Positions 6,522 through 12,929 of a stretch of DNA of 12,929 bases are shown piece by piece. The DNA comes from an uncultured Verrucomicrobia subdivision 3 bacterium (GTDB lineage Bacteria; Verrucomicrobiota; Verrucomicrobiae; Limisphaerales; UBA11358), in assembly GCA_903921455.1 (NCBI GenBank), contig CAIXPZ010000018.1, positions 1-12,929 of the forward strand, given 5' to 3'. Each line of letters opens with the position of its first letter. Position 1 is the first letter of the stretch. The notes under the pieces were generated by a model. That model saw nothing but the letters and a program-made list of their open reading frames with translations. It made no database searches and was not told the origin of the DNA. The translations under genes were made by a program, and so were the position numbers.

Positions 6522-7385
6522 ATGCTTCTTGTCCGGACCAACCTCAACCCTCACCTGCTAACCTTGCTGGCTGTTCTTTTTCTTCTCGCCGACCCGCTGG
6601 CGGCTGCCCCCGCCGGTCCGACGCTGCGGCTCGACTATGGCAGCAACACCGTGCCGGCCAATCTGGTGAGCGAATTCATGTATTTTGTGCCGTTGATTTC
6701 GCCCGAGCCCGTTTCAATTTTCACCAATTCCGGCAACACTCAGTGCGCGCGGGTGATTTCGTTTCATTGCCAGACCAACGGCGAAACCTTCCAGGCCGTC
6801 TGCGAATTCGAATTCACCGGCCAGGGTTTTCAGCAGAACCAGTTCGACCACGCGCGCCTCATTGAGCGGCGCAAACCAGAACTCGCGGCGGGCGGCTCCA
6901 TCAAACATCATCTCGACGCCATTAACGTGGAAGGTGCCGGGAGCGGCAGCGTTGAGATCGAAGGCACGCAGGCGGGCGGACAACGCGTCGTCACCGAAGT
7001 CACCATGCGCTTCAATCGGCATGGCCACCTCAGTCCCGTGACCATTGACCTGTCGGACATCTGCTGGCAGGACGGCGCGGCGCGGCATGAAAACCCGGTC
7101 GTCGCCCGGGTGAACTCACTGGTGTTTAAACGGAAAACCGGCCCTCCGAAAATGGAAGTGACGCTGGCCTCGGTGAAGCGCAAGGACGCCGGCGACAGTC
7201 TCTGGCAAAGCTTCATCGGTGGGATCAAGGGCGCGACCGCCAATCTGTTTCTGCCGCCGCTCAGCGTGGAGGCTGAAGGCCACCAGGCCATGCTCGACTT
7301 CGGCTTGGCCCTGGCGACCGGAAAAAGCGCCTTCACTTTTCCGTTTGCCCCCCGGCTTAAAACCGGCACCGCGCCGGCCCGTTGA
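6522..7385 (+). CDS. Exported protein of unknown function
   Basis: A 287-aa protein that I do not recognise. The N-terminus is a good Sec signal peptide: basic start MLLVRTNL, hydrophobic core about 11-23, and a likely cleavage after LAAA at 29. It has no lipobox cysteine. The mature part has alternating polar and hydrophobic strands suggestive of beta structure, four cysteines (75, 83, 94, 181) that could form disulfides, and no further membrane segment. No catalytic motif is visible. A glycine- and alanine-rich stretch lies near the C-terminus (232-268). The ATG at 6522 is the first one compatible with a signal peptide and has no Shine-Dalgarno. The gene diverges from the hydrolase (85-base spacer) and converges on topB with only 3 bases between stops. 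I infer a cell-envelope or periplasmic protein restricted to this lineage. Confidence 0.75.
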   Translation: MLLVRTNLNPHLLTLLAVLFLLADPLAAAPAGPTLRLDYGSNTVPANLVSEFMYFVPLISPEPVSIFTNSGNTQCARVISFHCQTNGETFQAVCEFEFTGQGFQQNQFDHARLIERRKPELAAGGSIKHHLDAINVEGAGSGSVEIEGTQAGGQRVVTEVTMRFNRHGHLSPVTIDLSDICWQDGAARHENPVVARVNSLVFKRKTGPPKMEVTLASVKRKDAGDSLWQSFIGGIKGATANLFLPPLSVEAEGHQAMLDFGLALATGKSAFTFPFAPRLKTGTAPAR

Positions 7386-7388
7386 AAA

Positions 7389-10187
7389 TCACTCGTCGTC
7401 GCGCGCTGGAAACTCGAAGGTGATCTTGCCCTTCTTGTCCATCACGAGAAACGCCGGGAACGGCTTGCCAGATTTCGAGATGAACTTTTCCATCACGTCG
7501 CTCTTTTTGTCCTTGAGAATTTTCGCCGCCTGCGCCGCGTCAATCGGCTGCTCCAAAATCGTCTTGCCGATGGGTTTGAAGGTGCAGCGCTTCTCCTCGC
7601 GCTGCGAATGTTCGCAGAGGTAGCCGGCCTCGGTGTCGAAGACCTGACCGCCGCACTTCGGACATTTGCCCACGACGGCCTTGCCCGTGAAATCAATCTT
7701 CGGAGGCGGCTCGCCGGCCTTGGTGCGGGCCTTGCCTTCGCGCGGCGGGAAATCAAACGCCGTCTTGCCGTCCTTCACGATCAGGAACGCCTTGAACGGA
7801 CGGTTGTTCTTCTTGGAGATGAATTTGGTCAGCAAATCCGTTTTGCCTTCCGCCAGCAGTTTCTTGATCTGCTCCGGCGCGATCTCCTGCTGCAAAATGA
7901 TTTTGCCGGAACGGAAATCGCAGGTCGGCGTCGGGCCGGTCTGTTTTTCGCAGACGTAATTCATCCCGCCGTCATAGACGTTCGCGCCGCACTTCGGACA
8001 TTTGCCGAGCGCTTCCTTGCCTGTGAAATCCACCACCGCCGCCGGCTCGCCGTCCTTGCCGCCGTTGCCGAAATCAAATTCCACCTTGTGTTCGGCGGTC
8101 ATCCGCAGCACGGCCGCAAAGGGAAAGCCCTGCTTGCTGCGAAAGCCCTGCAGCGGACCGATGACTTTGTCCTTGATGATTTTCTCGACTTCTTCCGGCT
8201 CGAACATCCGGCTGCACAGCGTTTTCCAGAACGCGAAATCGCAGCCAGCCTTCACGCACTGGTACTGCTTGTATTTCTCGTGGATCTCGCCCCCGCACTT
8301 CGGGCACGGCACGTTCAGCTGGCCAAAGTCGCCGGGAATGGTGTCATGCTCAAACTTCTTCGCGCAGTCCACGATGCGGCGCGTCATGTCCGCGATGCCC
8401 ACCATGAACTGCTCGCGGCTGATTTTCTTCCGCTGCATTTCCTTCAACTGAAATTCCCAGTCGCCCGTCAACTCCGGCTTGGTCAATTCCGGGATGCCCA
8501 AACCATTCAGCAATTCCATCAGGGAAAACGCCTTCGCCGTCGCCTGCAGTTCGCGGCCGTTGCGGTGGACGTATTCCTCGTAAATCAGACCTTCAATCGT
8601 CGCCGCGCGCGTCGCGGGGGTGCCGAGGCCTTTCTCACTCATCGCCTCACGGAGTTCGTCGTCATCAATCAGCTTGCCCGCGCCTTCCATCGCCGAGAGC
8701 AGCGTGGCTTCCGAATACCGCGCCGGCGGTTTGGTGACGCTATCTTTCACCTCGATCGCGCTGGTTTTGACCGTTTCGCCCGCTTTTACCGGCGCGAGGC
8801 TCGGGGTTTCGTCGGAATCAGATTGCTTGCCGTAAACCGTGAGCCAGCCCGGCGACACCAAAACCTTGCCCGCGCTCTTGAACGGCTCGCCTTCGACCCG
8901 CGTGATGCGGTTCGTCTCGAGAAATTCCGCCGCCGGATAAAAGATCGCAAGAAAGCGTTTCGTGACGAGGTCGTAAAGTTTCTGCTCCGGCTCGCTCAAG
9001 GTCTTCGGCGCCAGCTGCGTCGGGATGATCGCGAAGTGATCCGAGACCTTGGCATTATTGAAAATGCGCTTGTTCGGGTGAACCCAGCCATTTTTAAGGA
9101 TCTGGTCGGCAAAGGCCGAGTAACCCGTGACTCCTTCCAGCATGCCGAGCGTGGCTTTCACCGTGCCGATGTAATCTTCCGGCAACGCGCGCGAGTCCGT
9201 TCTCGGATACGTGAGCACCTTGTGCTTTTCGTAAAGCGCCTGGGCCAGTCCCAAAGTGTTCTTCGCGCTGAAGCCGAAGCGCGAGTTCGCGTCGCGCTGC
9301 AAGCTGGTCAGATCGTAGAGCAGCGGCGACATCGAAGTCGTTGGCTTGCTTTCTTCCGTGACGATGCCCGGCTTGCCGAGGCATTTGGCCCTGATCCCTT
9401 CCGCCATCGCCTTGTCCCAGACCCGCTCCGCCTTGAGCTGCTCGTCGTCGTCGGACTTGGCAAATTTCTCATCGAACCAGCGGCCGGTGTAATTTCCGGC
9501 GGCGGCGTCAAACGTGCCGATGACTTCCCAGAAATCTCTCGGAATAAATTTCCGGATCTTCGCCTCCCGCTCGACCAGAATCGCCAGCGTCGGCGTCTGC
9601 ACGCGGCCCACCGTCGTCTTGAAGAATCCCCCGAGCTTGGAATTGAACGCCGTCATCGCCCGCGTGCCGTTGATGCCCACCAGCCAGTCCGCCTCGCTGC
9701 GGCTGGTCGCCGCGTCCGACAGCGGCTGCATGGATTCATCGCTCTTCAACGTCGCAAACCCTTCGCGGATCGCGGCCGGCGTCATGGATTGCAGCCAGAG
9801 GCGCTGGATGGGCTGCTTCGCCTTGGTGTAGCGCACGATATTGCGGAAAATCAATTCCCCTTCGCGCCCGGCGTCGCAAGCGTTGATGAGCTTGTCCACG
9901 TCCTTCCGCTTGATGAGCTTCACGACCGCGCGCAAGCGCGGCGCGGTCTTCTCAATCGGCGTGAGATCGAAGTGGGGCGGGATGACCGGGAGGCATTTGA
10001 AGGTCCATTTGCCCCGCGCCGCCTCGACGCCTTCCGGCGGCACGATGGTCAGCAAATGACCAACGGCGGACGTGACGACATACTCGTCGTTCTCGAAGTA
10101 GTCGTCGTGCTTCTGAAACTTTCCGAGCGCCTTGCTGATGTCGCTGGCGACGGAAGGTTTTTCCGCGATGATGAGAGCTTTTCCCAT
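7389..10187 (-). CDS. topB: DNA topoisomerase III (type IA) with three C-terminal zinc/repeat modules
   Basis: Cuts and passes single DNA strands, relaxing or decatenating DNA in replication and recombination. From the ATG at 10187 it is 932 aa, much longer than E. coli TopB (653). The Toprim domain begins MGKALIIAEKPS with E9. The acidic motif is DAGREGE (105-111), so the middle Asp of DxDxE is Gly107, as I recall for Firmicutes-type TopB. Active-site Tyr327 lies in LTYPRTDSR. After about 620 come three modules, each a Cys4 zinc ribbon (C628/631/644/649; C730/733/746/756; C842/845/858/868) followed by a topoisomerase C-terminal repeat (about 656-707, 763-813, 873-927). The frame also opens from a TTG at 10199, but the ATG gives the family N-terminus. 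No clear Shine-Dalgarno. It diverges from the helicase gene. Confidence 0.93.
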   Translation of the reverse strand: MGKALIIAEKPSVASDISKALGKFQKHDDYFENDEYVVTSAVGHLLTIVPPEGVEAARGKWTFKCLPVIPPHFDLTPIEKTAPRLRAVVKLIKRKDVDKLINACDAGREGELIFRNIVRYTKAKQPIQRLWLQSMTPAAIREGFATLKSDESMQPLSDAATSRSEADWLVGINGTRAMTAFNSKLGGFFKTTVGRVQTPTLAILVEREAKIRKFIPRDFWEVIGTFDAAAGNYTGRWFDEKFAKSDDDEQLKAERVWDKAMAEGIRAKCLGKPGIVTEESKPTTSMSPLLYDLTSLQRDANSRFGFSAKNTLGLAQALYEKHKVLTYPRTDSRALPEDYIGTVKATLGMLEGVTGYSAFADQILKNGWVHPNKRIFNNAKVSDHFAIIPTQLAPKTLSEPEQKLYDLVTKRFLAIFYPAAEFLETNRITRVEGEPFKSAGKVLVSPGWLTVYGKQSDSDETPSLAPVKAGETVKTSAIEVKDSVTKPPARYSEATLLSAMEGAGKLIDDDELREAMSEKGLGTPATRAATIEGLIYEEYVHRNGRELQATAKAFSLMELLNGLGIPELTKPELTGDWEFQLKEMQRKKISREQFMVGIADMTRRIVDCAKKFEHDTIPGDFGQLNVPCPKCGGEIHEKYKQYQCVKAGCDFAFWKTLCSRMFEPEEVEKIIKDKVIGPLQGFRSKQGFPFAAVLRMTAEHKVEFDFGNGGKDGEPAAVVDFTGKEALGKCPKCGANVYDGGMNYVCEKQTGPTPTCDFRSGKIILQQEIAPEQIKKLLAEGKTDLLTKFISKKNNRPFKAFLIVKDGKTAFDFPPREGKARTKAGEPPPKIDFTGKAVVGKCPKCGGQVFDTEAGYLCEHSQREEKRCTFKPIGKTILEQPIDAAQAAKILKDKKSDVMEKFISKSGKPFPAFLVMDKKGKITFEFPARDDE

Positions 10188-10220
10188 GTGACGCGTCAAT
10201 CTTTAAGCCGTGCGACGCCC

Positions 10221-10230
10221 GTTGCGCAAC
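10221..10230. other. 10-bp perfect palindrome GTTGCGCAAC
   Basis: A perfect palindrome 34 bases upstream of the topB ATG, followed on the plus strand by TTATTTTTTT. Its place between two divergent genes is compatible with an operator, but a 10-bp palindrome can occur by chance and no regulator is visible nearby. Confidence 0.25.
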
Positions 10231-10259
10231 TTATTTTTTTGGGAGAGTAAAATATTTTC

Positions 10260-10377
10260 GCCACAGATTAACACAGATTGACACAGATAAAACCAGTGTG
10301 CTTTGCCCGTCGGCAACCTCGTTATTTGATCGGCAATTATCTTCAAAACCCGTGTTTTATCTGTGCCCCTCGGTGGC
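10260..10377. repeat. Palindromic element with tandem CACAGATT repeats
   Basis: The left arm is three tandem 10-mers of the form ACACAGATTR/ACACAGATAA (10261-10290), preceded by GCCAC (10260-10264). The arm ends in CACAGATAAAAC (10282-10293). The right arm has the exact reverse complement GTTTTATCTGTG (10354-10365), then CCCCTC and GTGGC (10373-10377), which mirrors GCCAC. The arms enclose about 60 bases of unique sequence. It fills the spacer between topB and the helicase gene. I recall similar CCACAGAT-type words as dispersed intergenic repeats in environmental genomes, but copy number here cannot be judged. Confidence 0.7.
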
Positions 10378-10439
10378 TAAACCGGAAAGTGTTCCAGTTT
10401 GCTTGCGTTCGCTTCGCCGCAAATTAAACTCCGCGCCCG

Positions 10440-12464
10440 ATGTTGAATTTGTCCACGCTCAACCCGCAGCAGCGCCAGGCCGTCGAAACGATTCGCGGCC
10501 CGGTCTTGATCCTCGCCGGCGCGGGCACGGGCAAGACGCGCGTCATCACTTACCGCATCGCCCACATGGTCGAGCGCGGCGTCGCGCCGGGCAGCATTCT
10601 CGGCGTGACGTTCACGAACAAGGCCGCGCGCGAGATGCAGGAGCGCGTCCGCAAACTGCTGCCCAAACCGAAGTCCAAATCGCCGGAAGACAAGGCGAAC
10701 CGCCCGACCATCTGCACCTTCCACTCGCTCTGCGTCCGCATTTTGCGGCAGCACATCGAGAAGCTCGGCTACAAGCGCAACTTCGTCATCTACGACGAAT
10801 CCGAACAGCTCGCGGCGGTGAAGAAAATCCTGTCCGCCATCTCGGTGAAGGGCGAGAAGGTGGATCCCGGCGCCGTGCTGGCCATGTTGAGCCGGTTCAA
10901 GAACGGCGGCGAAAGCTCGAAGGCGTTCGTGGATCCGAACCTCCGCGCGCTGGCCAGCCACGTCGCCAAGCGCTATGAATCCGCGTTGCACGCGTGCAAC
11001 GCCGTGGATTTCGACGATTTGATCCTGCTCACGCTCCGCCTCTTCCGCGACCATCCCGAGTCACTGTCGGCCTGCCGTGAAAAATATCACTTTGTGATGG
11101 TGGACGAATATCAGGACACCAACGCCGCCCAGTTCGAGCTGGTGCACTCGCTCACGCTGGAGCACCGGAATTTCTGCGTGGTCGGCGATGATGACCAGAG
11201 CATCTACGGCTGGCGGGGCGCCGAGGTCGCTAATCTCCTGAACATGGAGAAGCACTTTCCCGAGATCAAAATCGTCAAGCTGGAACAGAACTACCGCAGC
11301 ACCACCACGATTCTCGGCGCCGCCAATGCCATCATCAAAAACAATGTCCAGCGGCGCGGCAAGTCGCTCTGGTCGAGCAAGGGCGCGGGCGACAAGATTT
11401 TGCTGAACACCTACGGCAACGACGAGGACGAGGCCCGCGAAGTCGTGGCGGCGATCGAGTTCAAGCGGCTCGCGCACCGGGTTCCGTGGTCGGATTGCGC
11501 CATCTTGTTCCGCACCAACCAGCAGTCGCGGCCGCTCGAAACCGCCTTGCGCGCGGCGAACGTGCGCTATCATCTCATCGGCGGCCAAAGCTTTTTTGAC
11601 CGGCGCGAGATCAAGGATTTCCTGGCTTTCCTCAAGGCGTTCATCAACCCCAACGACGACATCAGCCTGCTGCGCATCGCCAATGTCCCCGCGCGCGGCC
11701 TGAGCGATGTGACGATGGAACGCCTCCTCGGCGCGAGCCATGAACGCAAATGTTCCGTGTTCGCCGCCATGAAGAATCCCATGGTGACCACGACGTTCCA
11801 GAAGCACACCCGCGAGTGTATCGAGGCGTTGGTGGAATTTATCGAGCGGGTGCAGGGCGAGCTGCGGACGACCGGCAGCGAGTTCCGCCTGCAGAAGTGG
11901 GCGGACGATTTTCTCGGCGAAGCCGGCTACTTCGCCGAATTGCGGCGGCTGGAGAAGACCCCCGAAGCCGCTGAGGCTCGCGTCCGTAATTTGAAGGAAT
12001 TGATGGCGACCATGGACGGTGTCGGCAACCTGCCGGCGGAGCGGCTGGAGAATTTTCTCGAAGGCATCACCCTCGACAGCGACCGCGAGGAGGAGAAGGA
12101 AAACACCGCCGACGCCGTGACGCTCATCACCATGCACTCGTGCAAGGGCCTGGAATTCCCGCACGTCTTCGTCGTGGGGCTGGAGGACGGGCTGCTGCCG
12201 CACACGCGCTCCAAAGTCGAGGGCACGCTGGACGAGGAACGCCGGCTGTTTTATGTGGCCGTGACGCGGGCGATGCAGACGCTGGCCATCAGCCATTGCG
12301 GCGGCCGCAAGAAATACGGCCAGTTGCTGCCCTGCCACCCTTCCCCGTTCCTGAAAGAGCTGCCGGCGGAACTCGTCGAGCATTCCGACGCCAAATCCAA
12401 GACGCCCGTCGCGCAGGCATCCGGCAAGAATCTCTTCGCCGCAATGCGCTCGGCGGTTTCCTGA
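10440..12464 (+). CDS. SF1A DNA helicase, Rep/UvrD/PcrA type
   Basis: An ATP-driven 3'-5' DNA helicase for replication restart, repair or removal of proteins from DNA. At 674 aa it matches E. coli Rep (673) better than UvrD (720) and ends soon after motif VI. Motifs in order: Q motif LNPQQ 7-11, Walker A GAGTGKT 27-33, TFTNKAAREM 57-66, TFHSL 93-97, Walker B DEYQDTN 222-228, GDDDQSIYGWRGA 249-261, QNYRS 283-287, TMHSCKGLEFPHV 564-576 and EERRLFYVAVTRA 599-611. The 1B/2B subdomains lie between. The frame is intact. The 50-residue tail lacks an obvious RNA-polymerase-binding Tudor domain, which again fits Rep. The ATG at 10440 puts LNPQQ close to the N-terminus as in Rep. No Shine-Dalgarno is seen. 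It diverges from topB; a functional link between them is only an inference. Confidence 0.94.
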   Translation: MLNLSTLNPQQRQAVETIRGPVLILAGAGTGKTRVITYRIAHMVERGVAPGSILGVTFTNKAAREMQERVRKLLPKPKSKSPEDKANRPTICTFHSLCVRILRQHIEKLGYKRNFVIYDESEQLAAVKKILSAISVKGEKVDPGAVLAMLSRFKNGGESSKAFVDPNLRALASHVAKRYESALHACNAVDFDDLILLTLRLFRDHPESLSACREKYHFVMVDEYQDTNAAQFELVHSLTLEHRNFCVVGDDDQSIYGWRGAEVANLLNMEKHFPEIKIVKLEQNYRSTTTILGAANAIIKNNVQRRGKSLWSSKGAGDKILLNTYGNDEDEAREVVAAIEFKRLAHRVPWSDCAILFRTNQQSRPLETALRAANVRYHLIGGQSFFDRREIKDFLAFLKAFINPNDDISLLRIANVPARGLSDVTMERLLGASHERKCSVFAAMKNPMVTTTFQKHTRECIEALVEFIERVQGELRTTGSEFRLQKWADDFLGEAGYFAELRRLEKTPEAAEARVRNLKELMATMDGVGNLPAERLENFLEGITLDSDREEEKENTADAVTLITMHSCKGLEFPHVFVVGLEDGLLPHTRSKVEGTLDEERRLFYVAVTRAMQTLAISHCGGRKKYGQLLPCHPSPFLKELPAELVEHSDAKSKTPVAQASGKNLFAAMRSAVS

Positions 12465-12562
12465 ATGTCCAGGCGGCGGCCACTCAAGTTGAGGCGTGCG
12501 TTAGCCGGAACCGGCCCGCTCCGTCTGCCGGAAAACCAGCACCAAGACCAGGCCGAGGGGGA

Positions 12563-12582
12563 ACCCGCTGACGGCAGCGGGT
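12563..12582 (+). other. 8-bp perfect hairpin after the helicase gene
   Basis: ACCCGCTG and CAGCGGGT pair perfectly around the tetraloop ACGG, 98 bases past the helicase stop. No T-run follows, so it could mark an RNA 3' end or a processing point but is not a canonical terminator. Confidence 0.4.
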
Positions 12583-12830
12583 GTTGAACCTGGTCAGCGT
12601 GGAGAAATTGCTGCAGGCGGTGGCCTGAAAGCCGGGCGGCGATGCCTGCCCGCGAAAAATGCTGGCTCCCTGTCTGATGATCTTCCCTGACTCACCCTGC
12701 CACCGGAACAGTTCCAACCCAGCATAGTTAGAAAACCAATCGCCGGCCACCTTGCTAACTAACAAATCCACTGACTCAGTCACCAACCAAAATAGTTTTC
12801 ACACGGGCTCGCGACTTGATACTCCCCTCC

Positions 12831-12850
12831 AAGCCCTTTTGGGTTTTTGT
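12831..12850 (+). terminator. Weak intrinsic-terminator-like hairpin
   Basis: AAGCCC (12831-12836) pairs with GGGTTT (12841-12846, one G-U) around TTTT, running into a T-rich stretch TTTTTGTT. The stem is only 6 bp, so termination would be weak. It is the only plus-strand hairpin with a T-tract after the helicase gene and is the best candidate for the end of its transcript. Confidence 0.4.
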
Positions 12851-12866
12851 TAGCATCAGTTTCAGG

Positions 12867-12895
12867 GCGGGGAAGTGCGACTAACACTTCCCCGC
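12867..12895. other. 11-bp perfect hairpin with 7-nt loop
   Basis: GCGGGGAAGTG (12867-12877) and CACTTCCCCGC (12885-12895) pair perfectly around CGACTAA. Identical GTTAGCA words stand on both sides (12849-12855 and 12896-12902). The sequence CTAAC at the loop edge is complementary to either GTTAG, so alternative pairings exist. No T-run follows on either strand. Its nature is unknown. Confidence 0.6.
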
Positions 12896-12929
12896 GTTAG
12901 CACAATCAACGGGCGTCCAAACGACGCCC

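Larger units (their letters stand above)
12465..12929. other. Gene-free tail of the window with hairpins
   Basis: I find no gene I can support here. The longest open frame (minus strand, TTG start at 12786, about 100 codons) has no Shine-Dalgarno, no recognisable domain and a low-complexity C-terminal half. The stretch holds three hairpins and an unusual density of GTTAG or its complement CTAAC: at 12500, 12727, 12755, 12759, 12849, 12881 and 12896. It may contain the 3' region of the helicase transcript, a small structured RNA, or remnants of a mobile element. Confidence 0.5.

Noticed and set aside
6437..6547. Earlier start for the hydrolase at 6547
   Set aside because: It would extend across the divergent spacer into the exported protein gene and add 37 residues with no counterpart in YbfF-type proteins.
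7608..10250. 880-codon open frame on the plus strand opposite topB
   Set aside because: It is antisense to a gene with a full set of catalytic motifs. Its translation is rich in Arg, His, Leu and Phe with no recognisable domain, which is typical of the shadow frame of a GC-rich gene.
10261..10290. CRISPR-like repeats
   Set aside because: The three 10-base units are directly tandem with no spacers and far too short; no cas gene is present.
11061..12383. 440-codon open frame on the minus strand opposite the helicase gene
   Set aside because: It lies wholly inside a gene with all SF1A motifs, has a shadow-like composition and no start signal.
12484..12786. About 100-codon minus-strand frame in the gene-free tail
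   Set aside because: TTG start, no Shine-Dalgarno, no domain, and it overlaps hairpins. A small unknown gene cannot be excluded but is not supported.
12753..12855. Possible integron attC site bounded by TGCTAAC and GTTAGCA
   Set aside because: The ends are inverted and the 103-base size would fit, but GTTAGCA does not match the R' consensus GTTRRRY. The inner boxes do not pair well, and no integron integrase or cassette is visible.

Overview
This is a chromosomal window from a GC-rich bacterium. I read it as PVC-superphylum, most likely Verrucomicrobiota. The strongest clue is EF-Tu: its switch I stretch departs from the usual form in a way I remember from planctomycete and verrucomicrobial EF-Tu. 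Weak or absent Shine-Dalgarno motifs at most starts and CACAGATT-type intergenic repeats fit, but neither is decisive. No sequence search was possible, so the lineage is an inference.

Left part (1-1559, minus strand): tRNA-Thr(GGU), tuf, then tRNA-Trp(CCA). This is the translation block that in many bacteria runs on into secE-nusG-rplK, which would lie just beyond position 1. A compact promoter stands before tRNA-Thr. A strong intrinsic terminator sits, unexpectedly, between tuf and tRNA-Trp.

Middle-left (1517-6436, minus strand): four genes read the same way, a YbfF/ABHD11-type alpha/beta hydrolase, a PaaK/CapK-type adenylate-forming enzyme, a Xer tyrosine recombinase and a SulP-STAS anion transporter, ending at a clear intrinsic terminator. 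The first three genes are joined by 4-base stop/start overlaps (ATGA, GTGA), so they are probably one translationally coupled unit. The transporter follows after 90 bases.

Middle (6437-7385): a short divergent promoter region, then a plus-strand exported protein that I do not recognise. It ends 3 bases from the convergent end of topB.

Right (7389-12464): topB (type IA topoisomerase with three C-terminal zinc/repeat modules, minus strand) and a Rep/UvrD/PcrA-type helicase (plus strand) diverge from a 252-base spacer. That spacer carries a palindromic dispersed-looking repeat. The last 465 bases hold no supportable gene but contain several hairpins and a cluster of GTTAG/CTAAC words.

Most of the window is housekeeping. 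I do not see a defence system, prophage, CRISPR array or biosynthetic cluster. The points most worth a second look are the EF-Tu switch I region, the tuf/tRNA-Trp terminator, the hydrolase-ligase-recombinase coupling, the unknown exported protein with a possible leaderless transcript, and the structured DNA at 10260-10377 and 12727-12902.
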